Below, piece after piece: positions 1 to 9,823 of a DNA stretch of 64,000 bases. The first letter of the stretch is position 1, and every line of letters starts with the position of its first letter. The position numbers and the translations under genes were made by a program. Origin of the DNA: Sandaracinus amylolyticus (lineage in GTDB: Bacteria; Myxococcota_A; Polyangia; Polyangiales; Sandaracinaceae); the NCBI RefSeq assembly GCF_000737325.1, contig NZ_CP011125.1, forward strand, positions 3,782,001 through 3,846,000, written 5' to 3'. A model generated the notes under the pieces. That model ran no database searches. It had not been told where the DNA came from and worked only from the letters and a program-made list of their open reading frames with translations.

Positions 1-1849
1 CGTAGTCCTCGCTCTCCGCGGTCCAGATCGGCGCGGTGTCGCTCGCGATCGGGCGCGTGTCGATGTACGGGGGCGCCTCGCGGAAGCCGGTGAGCTCGGT
101 GTCGATCGCGAACAGATCGAAGCCGTACGACGTGTAGCCGACGTACGTGATGCGACGGCCATCGCCCGCGATCGCCGGCTGATACGCGCCGGCGATCACG
201 TTCGTCAGCTGCCGCAGCGATCCGCTCGCGAGCTCGTACGCGTAGAGGTTCGCGATGCCGGTGCGATCCGACGAGAACACGACGCGCGTTCCGTCCGGCG
301 AGAACGTGGGCCCGGTGTCGGACGCGCGATCGTGCGTGAGGTCCTCGATGCGCCCGGTCGCGACGTCGACGAGCACCACGTCGCGATACCCGCCGTCGCG
401 CCACGTCGACGCGACCACCAGGCGTCCGTCGGGCGAGAAGCGCGGCGTGTACCACTGCTGGAAGCGCGCTCCCGGCGTCAGCTCGCGCATCGTGCCGGTC
501 ACGTCCGCGAGCTCCGCGATCATCAGCCGCGTCGTGCCCGCGCGCGACATCGTGAAGACCACGTACCGACCGTCGGGCGAGAGGTCGGGCTCGCGCGCGC
601 GCAATCCGTCGGTGAGGCGCGTCTCCTCGCCGGTCTCGAGATCGCGGCGGACGAGATCGGAGAAGAAGTAGATGTCGCGGTGCGCGTCGGATCGCGAGAA
701 CACGATCGTGCGCCCATCGGGATGCACCGCGGCTTCACCGCCCGCGTTCACGCGCGCGAGCACGTCGCGCCGCTCTCCTGTGATCGGATCGACGATCACG
801 ATCTCGCCGCGCGATCGGTTGTCGGCGCGCAGGTACATCAAGCGCCCGTCGCGCAGGTAGCGTGGTGCGCGCGCGATCTCGCCGTGCGTCGTGAGGCGCG
901 TGCCCTCGCGACGACCGAGCGCGTCGACCTCGCGCTGCTGCTCGCGATAGTGCGCGCGACGCTCGTCGAGGAACCCGTCCCACAGCTCGATGAACGTCGA
1001 GCCCGTCGCGCGCTGCGCGACGCGGTTGATCCCGTACGGGATCACCGATGCGCCGTACTCGTGTGCGATGGTCGCGAGCGCGACGCGCCCGTGCCGCTCC
1101 GCGATGTAGCGGACGAAGAAGGATCCGTAGAGATACGCAGCGTTCCCGTGAGGCCAGCGATCCGCGCTCGAGCTGACCTGATCGAGGTCCCAGAAGCGGT
1201 CCTCGAGCGCATCCATCCGCAGGTACATGTCCCACTGCGAGCTGCGCAGGCGTCCGCCCGACGTGTGCTCGGTCTCCTCGTGCACCGCGAGGCCCTCGAG
1301 GAACCACCGCGGCTGCACGTGGTTCGGCATGTAGACCTTGCCGAGCAGCAGGTTGATGAACGACGGCAGGCCGCTCGCGTTGTCGAGGTGGAGGATGTGC
1401 GTGTGCTCGTGCGTGACGAGCGTCGTCAGCCAGTCGTCGTAGTCGGCGAGCGGTGAGAGATCGTCGGGCGCCTCCGCGAACAGGCGGATGGTGTCGTAGG
1501 GCAGGGCGGTCGCAGATCCGTTCGCCGCGTCGGCGTCGTCGGTGATGACGATCTGCACGCGCTCGCGCGGAGCGAACGCCAGCACCGTCGAGAGCGTCGA
1601 GTGCGCGCGCTCGGCGACCGCCGCGACGCGACGCGCGAGGTACCCGAGCGGCTCGTGGTAGTGGATGACGAAGTGCGGTGTGCGGATCGTCCGCCAGTCG
1701 AGGAACGGATCGCGCAGCTGCGCGCGCGTCGCGGTCGGGGTGGCCGAGATCGCCACCATCAGCGCTGCTCCCAGCGCGGCGACGAGCGCTGGGAACCCAG
1801 CGAGACACCGCCGGTTTCGCGTGGTGCGACGTCCGATGCGGTGGGTCAC
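1..1849 (-). CDS. Secreted HExxH peptidase-like protein with TolB-type beta-propeller (3' end cut off)
   Basis: The reading frame is open to the left edge, so the C-terminus is missing; about 616 residues are visible. The GTG at 1849 gives an Arg-rich n-region followed by a hydrophobic stretch (LAGFPALVAALGAALMVAIS), a good signal peptide. HEHTH lies at about residues 147-151, and WFLEGLAVHEE downstream could supply a third zinc ligand, as in the gluzincin/peptidase MA superfamily. After about residue 270 come PD40/WD40-like repeats with SPDGR..VVF cores, as in TolB propellers. This fits a periplasmic or secreted protein joining a metallopeptidase-like domain to a propeller. Substrate is unknown. 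ATG 1759 is a less likely start because it would remove the signal peptide's charged region. Confidence 0.8.
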   Translation of the reverse strand, partial: MTHRIGRRTTRNRRCLAGFPALVAALGAALMVAISATPTATRAQLRDPFLDWRTIRTPHFVIHYHEPLGYLARRVAAVAERAHSTLSTVLAFAPRERVQIVITDDADAANGSATALPYDTIRLFAEAPDDLSPLADYDDWLTTLVTHEHTHILHLDNASGLPSFINLLLGKVYMPNHVQPRWFLEGLAVHEETEHTSGGRLRSSQWDMYLRMDALEDRFWDLDQVSSSADRWPHGNAAYLYGSFFVRYIAERHGRVALATIAHEYGASVIPYGINRVAQRATGSTFIELWDGFLDERRAHYREQQREVDALGRREGTRLTTHGEIARAPRYLRDGRLMYLRADNRSRGEIVIVDPITGERRDVLARVNAGGEAAVHPDGRTIVFSRSDAHRDIYFFSDLVRRDLETGEETRLTDGLRAREPDLSPDGRYVVFTMSRAGTTRLMIAELADVTGTMRELTPGARFQQWYTPRFSPDGRLVVASTWRDGGYRDVVLVDVATGRIEDLTHDRASDTGPTFSPDGTRVVFSSDRTGIANLYAYELASGSLRQLTNVIAGAYQPAIAGDGRRITYVGYTSYGFDLFAIDTELTGFREAPPYIDTRPIASDTAPIWTAESEDY

Positions 1850-1904
1850 CGCGGGGCAGCGTTCCGTGCGTCCGCAGCCCCGGTCAAGACGGTTCGCCTC
1901 GTCC

Positions 1905-1934
1905 TTGACCTCCAAAGCGCGAAAGTCATAGGCT
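1905..1934 (+). promoter_or_regulatory. Possible sigma70-like promoter for the FHA gene
   Basis: TTGACC at 1905-1910 and TAGGCT at 1929-1934 are 18 bp apart. The -10 ends only 10 bases before the ATG at 1945, so a transcript from here would have almost no leader. Lies between divergent genes. Prediction only. Confidence 0.35.
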
Positions 1935-1944
1935 ATTTCGAGCG

Positions 1945-2901
1945 ATGGAGCCCCCCGTTCCGAAGGTGACGCCGCCTCCTCCGACGAGGCCAGCGAAGCA
2001 GTACGCGCTGCGCTTCATCTCGGGGAAGTACCAGGGGGGCGAGTTCCCCCTCCCGAACAACAAGGAGATCGTCGTCGGGCGCTCGAGCGAGCTGGACATG
2101 GTCCTCGTGGAGGACATGGTCTCGCGCCGCCACGCGAAGCTGACCGTCACCGGCGATCAGATCTTCATCCAGGACCTCGGCTCGACCAACGGCACCTTCG
2201 TCAACGGCGAGAAGATCAAGCGCGCGCGCCTGCAGGAGGGCGACCGCATCCTGATCGGCACGTCGATCATCAAGCTCGTCGCGAGCGACAGCGCGGCCTC
2301 CGGTGACGCGAAGGCGAAGCTCGAGGACGTCGCCGCGGGACGTCGCACCTCGCAGGTGCGCACGATGTCGGGCTCGATCGCGGAGATCCCGCTGCCCGAC
2401 CTCATGCAGCTCTTCAGCGCGAGCAAGAAGAGCGGCGTGCTCGTGATCCGCACCGACGCGGACGTCGGCAAGATCTTCATCGACAACGGCCGCGTGATCT
2501 TCGCGGTCGTGAACGAGCACTACGACGTCGCGCCGCTCAAGAGCCTCTTCCGCATCCTCACGTGGCAGACCGGCTCGTTCGACATGGATCCGCCCGAGGC
2601 ACGCGAGTTCCTCGAGAAGATCGAGATGTCGACCGAGGGCATCCTCATGGAGGCGATGCGGCAGATCGACGAGATCCGCCGCCTCGGCACCGACATGCCG
2701 ACGCTCCAGTCGAGCGTGCTCCTCGCGATGCCGATGATCCCGCCGCTGCGCGATCTCTCGCCCGAAGAGCTCGACGTCCTGCAGCTCGCTTACAACTACG
2801 GGCACGTCGAGACGGTGCTCAACAAGAGCCTCGCGAGCGACCTCGACACGTCGCAGATCCTCGTGAAGTTGATCAAGAGCGGCTACCTGCGCGTGGAGTG
2901 A
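1945..2901 (+). CDS. FHA domain + DUF4388 protein
   Basis: 318 residues. A Pro-rich start is followed by an FHA domain (about residues 20-112) with the phosphothreonine-binding core: GRSSELD (45-51), SRRHA (60-64) and STNGTF (80-85). Residues about 130-250 match DUF4388 (PATAN-type), which is common in myxobacterial and Deinococcus regulators. FHA domains bind pThr peptides. The gene for a Ser/Thr kinase begins 31 bp downstream on the same strand, so this is likely a reader or target of that kinase. No membrane segment is seen; expected in the cytoplasm. The biological output is unknown. Confidence 0.9.
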   Translation: MEPPVPKVTPPPPTRPAKQYALRFISGKYQGGEFPLPNNKEIVVGRSSELDMVLVEDMVSRRHAKLTVTGDQIFIQDLGSTNGTFVNGEKIKRARLQEGDRILIGTSIIKLVASDSAASGDAKAKLEDVAAGRRTSQVRTMSGSIAEIPLPDLMQLFSASKKSGVLVIRTDADVGKIFIDNGRVIFAVVNEHYDVAPLKSLFRILTWQTGSFDMDPPEAREFLEKIEMSTEGILMEAMRQIDEIRRLGTDMPTLQSSVLLAMPMIPPLRDLSPEELDVLQLAYNYGHVETVLNKSLASDLDTSQILVKLIKSGYLRVE

Positions 2902-2932
2902 ACGTCACGCCGATCCACCACAGCAGTGAGAG

Positions 2933-4438
2933 GTGAGCGTGAGGTCCGATCGCTACGTGCTGCTCGAGCGGATCGGCGTCGGAGGCATGGCCGAGGTCTT
3001 CCGCGCCTCGGTGCGAGGCGCCGAGGGGTTCGAGAGGCCCATCGCGATCAAGCGCATCCTCCCCGAGCTGTCGCAGGACGCCGACTTCGTCCGGATGTTC
3101 GTGGACGAGGCGAAGATCGCGGTGCAGCTCCAGCACCCGAACATCGTCCAGATCTTCGATCTCGGGCGCGAGGGCGGCGAGTACTTCATCGCGATGGAGC
3201 TCGTGCACGGCAAGGACCTGCGCGCGATCCAGGTGCGCGCGAGGCAGGCCGGCGCGAAGCTGCCGCTCGCGGTGTCGCTGCACATCGTGATGAAGGTCTG
3301 CGAGGCCCTCCATCACGCGCACTGCGCGGTGTCGCACCACGGGCGGCCGCTCTGCGTCGTGCATCGCGACGTCACGCCGCAGAACGTGCTGCTCTCGTAC
3401 GACGGCGAGGTGAAGGTCACGGACTTCGGGCTCGCCAAGGCCGTGGGACGCGCGACCGAGACGCGCGCCGGCGTCGTGAAGGGCAAGCTCGCGTACATGG
3501 CGCCCGAGTCGTTCACCGGGCTCGGCGTCGATCATCGCAGCGACGTGTTCGGCGCGGGCATCCTGCTCTGGGAGATGCTCAGCGGGCGGCGCTTGTTCGT
3601 CGGCGCGAACGACATGGAGACGGTCGAGAAGGCGCGCCTCGCGATCGTGCCTTCGCTGCGGATGATCGATCCGTCGATCCCGCCCGAGGTCGAGCGCATC
3701 GTGCGCACCGCGCTCGCGCGCGATCGCGAGCATCGCTACCCGACGGCCGAGGCGTTCCACGAAGAGCTCGAGGCCTTCGCGTACGGCAACCAGGAGTTCC
3801 TCACGACCGCGTCGCTCGCGAGCTGGCTGCGCGAGTGGTTCCCGCCGCCTCCGCCGGCGATCGTGCCTCCGCGCGGGCGCGACGTCGCGACGCGCGAGAT
3901 CCGCCTCGACGAGGTCGGCGCGCCGTCGCGCGAGCGGGCGCCCGAGACGATCCCGCCCGACGCGCTGTTCGACGACGACAGCGACGAGGTCCAGGCGATC
4001 GGCGACGAGGACATGCGCGAGATGCTCGACACGATGCCGCCGGTCGACGCGCTCGACGACGCGCCGCGGATCGTGCCCGACGCGTTCGACGACACGACCG
4101 GGCGCGCGGCGCCGCGCGCGGACGCGTTCGACGACGTCACGGGGCGGCTCGTGCCGACGTTCCCCGACGCGTTCGACGACACGACGGGCAAGATGATGCC
4201 CGCCATCGCCGACGCGCTCGTCACCGAGATGCGCTACGACCGCGAGCTCGTGCAGACGGTCCCGCACGCGCGCATCACGACGACGCGCGACGGCGAGCGG
4301 CGCGCGCCGCAGGTGCCGACCGATCTCGGAGCGACGCCGCTCGACCCCGCGCCCGCCGCGCCGGCCGGCCCCGGCACGCACGCGCTGTCGTGGGACGACG
4401 ACGAGGACAAGACGGTCGTGGGCCCGCGCGACGAGTGA
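2933..4438 (+). CDS. Soluble Hanks-type Ser/Thr protein kinase (kinase 1)
   Basis: 501 residues from GTG 2933, preceded by GAGAGG. The kinase domain spans about residues 7-285: glycine loop GVGGMAE, catalytic Lys40 (IAIK), HRD at 144-146 followed by VTPQN, DFG at 164-166 and APE at 190-192. All catalytic residues are present. The C-terminal 200 residues are acidic and probably disordered, with repeats of the type DAFDDTTGR near residues 380-420. No transmembrane helix, so cytoplasmic, unlike the other two kinases in this window. Paired with the upstream FHA gene. A 43-bp tandem array starts 24 bp after its stop. Confidence 0.93.
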   Translation: MSVRSDRYVLLERIGVGGMAEVFRASVRGAEGFERPIAIKRILPELSQDADFVRMFVDEAKIAVQLQHPNIVQIFDLGREGGEYFIAMELVHGKDLRAIQVRARQAGAKLPLAVSLHIVMKVCEALHHAHCAVSHHGRPLCVVHRDVTPQNVLLSYDGEVKVTDFGLAKAVGRATETRAGVVKGKLAYMAPESFTGLGVDHRSDVFGAGILLWEMLSGRRLFVGANDMETVEKARLAIVPSLRMIDPSIPPEVERIVRTALARDREHRYPTAEAFHEELEAFAYGNQEFLTTASLASWLREWFPPPPPAIVPPRGRDVATREIRLDEVGAPSRERAPETIPPDALFDDDSDEVQAIGDEDMREMLDTMPPVDALDDAPRIVPDAFDDTTGRAAPRADAFDDVTGRLVPTFPDAFDDTTGKMMPAIADALVTEMRYDRELVQTVPHARITTTRDGERRAPQVPTDLGATPLDPAPAAPAGPGTHALSWDDDEDKTVVGPRDE

Positions 4439-4462
4439 GGAGCGCGCTGGAGGGACGAGGCG

Positions 4463-4763
4463 GTGCTCGCGATCCCGCGATCGGTCCGGACGCGTGGCGG
4501 GACTGGTGATCGCGAGCGGACGACGGGTGCGGACGCACGGCGGGAGCGGCGATCGCGATCCGACGATCGGTGGCGCCGGGTGGCGGGTGGCGCGATCGGG
4601 AGCCGATGACGGGCGCGGACGCGGGTCCGGACCGGTGATCACGATTCGAGGAGCGGTGCGGACACACGTCGGGGGCCGTGATCGGGCGACGAGGAGCGGT
4701 GCCGACGCGCGTCCGGTGCCGTGATCGGGAGTCGCCGGCCGGTGCCGCCACGCGTCCGGACCT
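4463..4763. repeat. 43-bp tandem repeat array, 7 units
   Basis: Seven consecutive units of exactly 43 bp start at 4463, 4506, 4549, 4592, 4635, 4678 and 4721. Most begin GTGATCG or GCGATCG, and the middle carries GGTGCGGACGCG-like text. The units are diverged, with the first about the weakest match, but there are no indels, so the period is kept. The array lies in non-coding sequence just after kinase 1. An open frame at 4494-4724 follows the repeat and is not regarded as a gene. Confidence 0.85.
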
Positions 4764-5188
4764 CTCTCGGGGGGCGGACCGGCGCTGCGCTGCCGTTTCC
4801 TCAGTGATTTCGGGAGACGGACTCAACCTGGGTCGATTGGCGTGAGCCGCGATCGGGGACGTATGGAGGCACCCGCCGCGCGTCGCGGTCCCCACTCGCG
4901 GGCGTCCTCGGCCCCCGCGCTCGCCCGCTGGAAGCCGCGAGCGGTCCTCGCGCCTCCGTCCCGTCCGAGGGACGCACGTTCGAAGGTCGCGCGCACCTGC
5001 TGATCGGGAGACTCGGGCGCCTATATCCCACCTCGTGTGTGATCGAGCTCGGAGCGCCCATCGCCTGAATCGCGATGCCCGTGGGCACGGCGATTCGGTC
5101 GGCGCTCCCTCTGCGCGTGCGACGGCGCCGGTGCCGGTGCTCCTGCGCGTCGTGCGCACGCGTCCCGCGGTGATGGAGGTGTTGAGCC
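4764..5188. other. Non-coding stretch before the EgtD-like gene
   Basis: No convincing gene. It holds AACCTGGGTCG at 4825-4835, a partial copy of a motif found elsewhere in the window, and a strong Shine-Dalgarno GGAGGT at 5175-5180 that serves the next gene. No riboswitch or terminator was recognised. Confidence 0.5.
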
Positions 5189-6190
5189 ATGCAGCCCGCC
5201 CTCGACGTACGGGGGCTGATCCGGCCTCGTCGCGACGACGAGTTCTTCGGCGAGGTGATCGCCGGTCTCGGATCGCAGCCCAAGACGGTTCCTTCCAAGT
5301 GGCTCTGGGACGAACGCGGCGCGCGTCTCCACGAGCGCGTGCGCGACACGCCGGACCACTATCTCGCGCGCGCCGAGCGCTCGCTGCTCGATGCACACGG
5401 GCACGAGATCTCGCGCGAGCTCGGGCCGCGCTCGCTGCTCGTCGACGTCGCGCCGCGCGACGCGTCGCGCGTGCGAGCGTTGCTCGATCGGCTCGAGGAG
5501 CCGGTGGCGTACGTGCCGCTCGATCCGAGCACGACGCGCCTCGAAGAGCTCGCGCGTGCGCTCCGTCGCGACCACCGCGGGCTCGAGATCGCGCCGCTCG
5601 TCGCGGGCCACGCGCTGCCTCGCTCGACCGACCTGCGCGAGCGCATCGCGCGCATCGACGAGGGCAACGCGACGGTGTGGCTCGGTGATGCGCGCATCGG
5701 CGAGATCGCCCCGCACGACGCGGTCTCGATGCTCGCGCGCGCGGCGCTGCTCGCGGGCTCGCGCGGGCGCGTGCTCGTGTCGTTCGATCTGAAGAAGCCG
5801 AAGCGCGTCATCGAGGCCGCGTACCTCGATCGATCGGGCGCGAACGCCGCGTTCCATCGCAACGTGCTGGTGCGGATCAACCGCGAGATCGGCGCCACGT
5901 TCGACGTGACGCGCTTCTCGTTCCGCGCGCCGTACGATCCGATCCGCGGCCGCGTCGAGATGCGCCTCGTGAGCGAGTGCGCGCAGCACGTGCTCGTCGG
6001 TGGCTGCGAGATCGCGCTCGCGAAGGGCGAGTGGATCGTCGGCGGGCACGCGTACAAGTACGACGCTGCCGAGCTCACGTCGCTGGTGCGGCGCGCAGGG
6101 CTCGAGATCGTGCGCTCGTGGACCGATCCCGGGCGGCGGATGAGCCTCTGCCTGCTCGCGGCGCGCGGAGGCGGTCATGCGCGAGCGTGA
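5189..6190 (+). CDS. Divergent EgtD-family (histidine-specific) SAM methyltransferase-like protein
   Basis: 333 residues; ATG at 5189 sits 8 bases after GGAGGT. Overall architecture and several segments match EgtD / Methyltransf_33, which trimethylates histidine for ergothioneine: YVPLDPS (108-114), the AAYLDRSG region (210-217), RINREI (229-234), RVEMRL (255-260) and a C-terminal WTD. However, the usual ELGSG SAM loop reads LVDVAPRD (84-91), the IGN motif reads IGE (170-172), and the Glu and Ser that hold the imidazole in mycobacterial EgtD align with Gly286 and Ala288. No egtB lies beside it. The substrate is probably not histidine, or activity is lost. The alignment was made from memory of the family. 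Confidence 0.75.
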   Translation: MQPALDVRGLIRPRRDDEFFGEVIAGLGSQPKTVPSKWLWDERGARLHERVRDTPDHYLARAERSLLDAHGHEISRELGPRSLLVDVAPRDASRVRALLDRLEEPVAYVPLDPSTTRLEELARALRRDHRGLEIAPLVAGHALPRSTDLRERIARIDEGNATVWLGDARIGEIAPHDAVSMLARAALLAGSRGRVLVSFDLKKPKRVIEAAYLDRSGANAAFHRNVLVRINREIGATFDVTRFSFRAPYDPIRGRVEMRLVSECAQHVLVGGCEIALAKGEWIVGGHAYKYDAAELTSLVRRAGLEIVRSWTDPGRRMSLCLLAARGGGHARA

Positions 6191-6551
6191 GCGAAGGCAG
6201 CCGGGGCAGGGCCGCGGTCGCGAGCGGAAGATCGCGCGCACCGAGGTCGAAGGGCGCGAGCGCCTCGCGCGTCGCGTCGAGCGGCCGGTGGTGACGCGCG
6301 AGCCGGCGACCCCTGGGCGCACGCGGCGCGAGGACACGACGACCGAGCCCGTGAAGCCTGCGACGCGCGCGCGTCGCGGCACGCGTCCGGCGCGGCCGGC
6401 CACGGCGCGCGCGCCGTCGCCCGCGGAGAAGACGAACGAGGAAGGCGAGCACGAGGAGCGCGAGGAGCCGAAGGTCACTGCACGCAGAGCTCGGCCGCGT
6501 GCACCGCGAGGGACCCCGAACCGGAGTGGGCGTAGATCTGGATCGCCGTGA
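6177..6551 (+). CDS. Small highly basic disordered protein (uncertain)
   Basis: 124 residues, overlapping the end of the EgtD-like gene by 14 bp. The product is almost all Arg, Glu, Pro, Thr and Ala with no fold recognised. Third-codon bases are mostly G or C up to about 6470, which favours coding. Against it, the last 77 bp run over the 3' end of the convergent lipoprotein gene and the composition is typical of chance frames in such GC-rich DNA. It may be a real small nucleic-acid-binding protein or an artefact. Confidence 0.35.
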   Translation: MRERERRQPGQGRGRERKIARTEVEGRERLARRVERPVVTREPATPGRTRREDTTTEPVKPATRARRGTRPARPATARAPSPAEKTNEEGEHEEREEPKVTARRARPRAPRGTPNRSGRRSGSP

Positions 6552-7332
6552 GCGACGGCTGATCGCTCGGCGTGACGTAGTCGGTCCAGTCGACGTCGTA
6601 CCAGTCGTACGTCCAGTCGTTGTCGACGGGCCCGCGCGTGGTCTCGCCGTGGATCGGGGACCACGCGCGGATGCTCGTCGACGACGACGTCGCGTACGAG
6701 CGCGCCTGCACCCAGAGCGTCGCGCTCGTGAACGAGAGGCCCGCGACCGAGTAGCGCACGCGCAGATAGGGCGACGAGGTCCCGAGCGCGACGGCGTATC
6801 CGCTCATGACCGGCTCGACCGTGCCGGTGCCGAACGACACGACGCGCGCCTCGCACGCACTGCCCGGCGCGAGCGAGTACGAGCAGCTCGCGTCCCACAC
6901 GTCGATGCGCGGCGAGGACGAGCCATCGAAGTGGAGCCGGAACACCGTCCATCCGGGCCCGTTCGCACACGGCACCGAGAGCCCCGGCGGCGGCGTCGGG
7001 CCGGCATCGGACCCTGAGCCTGCGTCCGCGATCGCACCGGCGTCGATCGCGCTCGCATCCTCGCTCACGCTCGCGTCTGCGCTCGCATCGTCGCTGACGC
7101 TCGCATCTGTGCTCGCATCGTCGCTGACGCTCGCATCTGCGCTCGCGTCCTCGCTCATGCTCGCGTCCTCGCCGACGCTCGCATCTGCGGTCGCGCTCGC
7201 ATCGCTCGATGCGGCATCGCTCGCGGCCCGCGCGTCCCTGCCCGCGTCGAGCTCGACCGCCGAGCGCTCGTTGCATCCCGCGCAGAGCGCGAGCACCGCG
7301 ATCACCGTGGAGAACGAGCGCATGACGCTCAT
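6475..7332 (-). CDS. Lipoprotein with Asp/Ala/Ser-rich repeat linker
   Basis: 285 residues. The signal peptide ends in LALCAGC, a lipobox with Cys at about residue 20, so it is a probable lipoprotein. Residues about 28-108 are a low-complexity linker of DASVSDDAS-type repeats, a form common on myxobacterial surface lipoproteins. Residues about 115-285 form a beta-rich domain with three further Cys residues (CANGPGW, ASCSYS, SACEA) and a final CVQ. This domain resembles carbohydrate-binding jelly-roll folds, but no family is recognised. Expected at the cell surface. Repeats in the DNA near 7060-7200 could vary in number between strains. Confidence 0.8.
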   Translation of the reverse strand: MSVMRSFSTVIAVLALCAGCNERSAVELDAGRDARAASDAASSDASATADASVGEDASMSEDASADASVSDDASTDASVSDDASADASVSEDASAIDAGAIADAGSGSDAGPTPPPGLSVPCANGPGWTVFRLHFDGSSSPRIDVWDASCSYSLAPGSACEARVVSFGTGTVEPVMSGYAVALGTSSPYLRVRYSVAGLSFTSATLWVQARSYATSSSTSIRAWSPIHGETTRGPVDNDWTYDWYDVDWTDYVTPSDQPSLTAIQIYAHSGSGSLAVHAAELCVQ

Positions 7333-7362
7333 CCTACGCGGACCGCGGCGTCGTCTCTCCCG

Positions 7363-7788
7363 TCAGCGCCGCAGGCGCTCGACCAGCATCGCGTAGCTGC
7401 GCCCGAGCTCCTGCACGAGCTGCGTCGCCGCGCGATGTCGCTCGGGATCGCCCGCGTGCTTCTGCGGGTCGTACTTCGCGACGAGCGCTTTGTACGCCGT
7501 CTCGACCTGCGCGAGCGTCGCGCCCGGCTTGAGCTCGAGCGCCGCGTAGTGCCGCGCGAGATCCACGCGCTCCGCGGCCTGCGCGACCCACGACGACGGC
7601 TCGCCGCCGCTCTCCTCGCGCGCCGTCTGACGCTCGAAGCGCGCGAGCATCTGCCGCTCCGCGTCGGTGATCGGCGCCTCGGGCCGCCGCGCCGCCGCCC
7701 GCAATCGACGCCGGCGCTGCAGCTCCTCGTCCAGCTCGCGATCGCTCATCTCCGCGAGCGGCTTCGGCAGCCCGAGCCCGTCAGTCAT
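7363..7788 (-). CDS. J-domain-like protein lacking the HPD motif
   Basis: 141 residues. A charged N-terminal region with an Arg-rich patch (about 25-35) leads to a C-terminal J-like domain (about 77-141). This keeps the helix II/III pattern HYAALELKPGATLAQVETAY and a closing RSYAML helix. The HPD tripeptide that stimulates DnaK in true J-proteins is replaced by DPQ in AKYDPQK, so it probably does not activate Hsp70 in the usual way. Translationally coupled: its ATG overlaps the stop of the PilZ gene by 4 bp. Confidence 0.75.
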   Translation of the reverse strand: MTDGLGLPKPLAEMSDRELDEELQRRRRLRAAARRPEAPITDAERQMLARFERQTAREESGGEPSSWVAQAAERVDLARHYAALELKPGATLAQVETAYKALVAKYDPQKHAGDPERHRAATQLVQELGRSYAMLVERLRR

Positions 7789-8147
7789 GCGCTCTCGTTC
7801 CCTCCGCCGCCGGTCATCGGCGACGTGAGCAGTCGCTCGATCAGGTGCTGCGAGTACTGGCTCAGCTCGCGGAACACGACGCCCATGCCCGACGGATCGT
7901 GCTGCACGCGGACAACCTCGCCGATGCCCTCGATCGTCTCGATGTCGTCCATGATCACCGTGAACTTCAGGTTCACGCGGGTGCCGACCGGAAGCGGCTG
8001 CTTGCTCTTCACGAACACGCCGGAGCGCGAGATGTTCGTCACGTACTCCTGGATGAACGCGTCGAAGCTCTCGAACTCCTTGTTGATCGTCACGCGCTCC
8101 GAGGTGCGCTGATCGTCGCTCTCCGCCTCCGGCTTCTTCGACATCAC
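7785..8147 (-). CDS. PilZ domain protein
   Basis: 120 residues. Both c-di-GMP-binding motifs are visible: RTSER (RxxxR, about 14-18) and NISRSG ((D/N)xSxxG, about 38-43), followed by a PilZ beta-barrel pattern (GTRVNLKF, GIGEVVRV, GMGVVF). Similar to the single-domain PilZ proteins (TIGR02266 type) abundant in myxobacteria. Likely a cytoplasmic c-di-GMP effector affecting motility or surface traits. It lies between RNase G and the J-like gene in the same direction and overlaps the latter. ATG 8144, one codon in, is an alternative start. Confidence 0.88.
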   Translation of the reverse strand: MMSKKPEAESDDQRTSERVTINKEFESFDAFIQEYVTNISRSGVFVKSKQPLPVGTRVNLKFTVIMDDIETIEGIGEVVRVQHDPSGMGVVFRELSQYSQHLIERLLTSPMTGGGGNESA

Positions 8148-8181
8148 CCCTCCGCGAGCTCCTCGCGCGCGCTCCCCAGCA

Positions 8182-9744
<1,563 letters not shown>

Positions 9745-9823
9745 CTGGCGGGGTTCCTTTCCCCGAGGCGCGGATGCTCCCGATGCGTTCGTACCGAGCT
9801 GACCCTTTCGGGCAGCGCGACGA

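Noticed and set aside
735-1808. A 357-codon open frame on the minus strand
   Set aside because: Arg-rich without any domain; it is out of frame with the HExxH/propeller gene on the same strand, which has a signal peptide and family motifs.
4494-4724. A small plus-strand frame of 76 codons
   Set aside because: It lies wholly inside the 43-bp tandem array and the product simply repeats the array.
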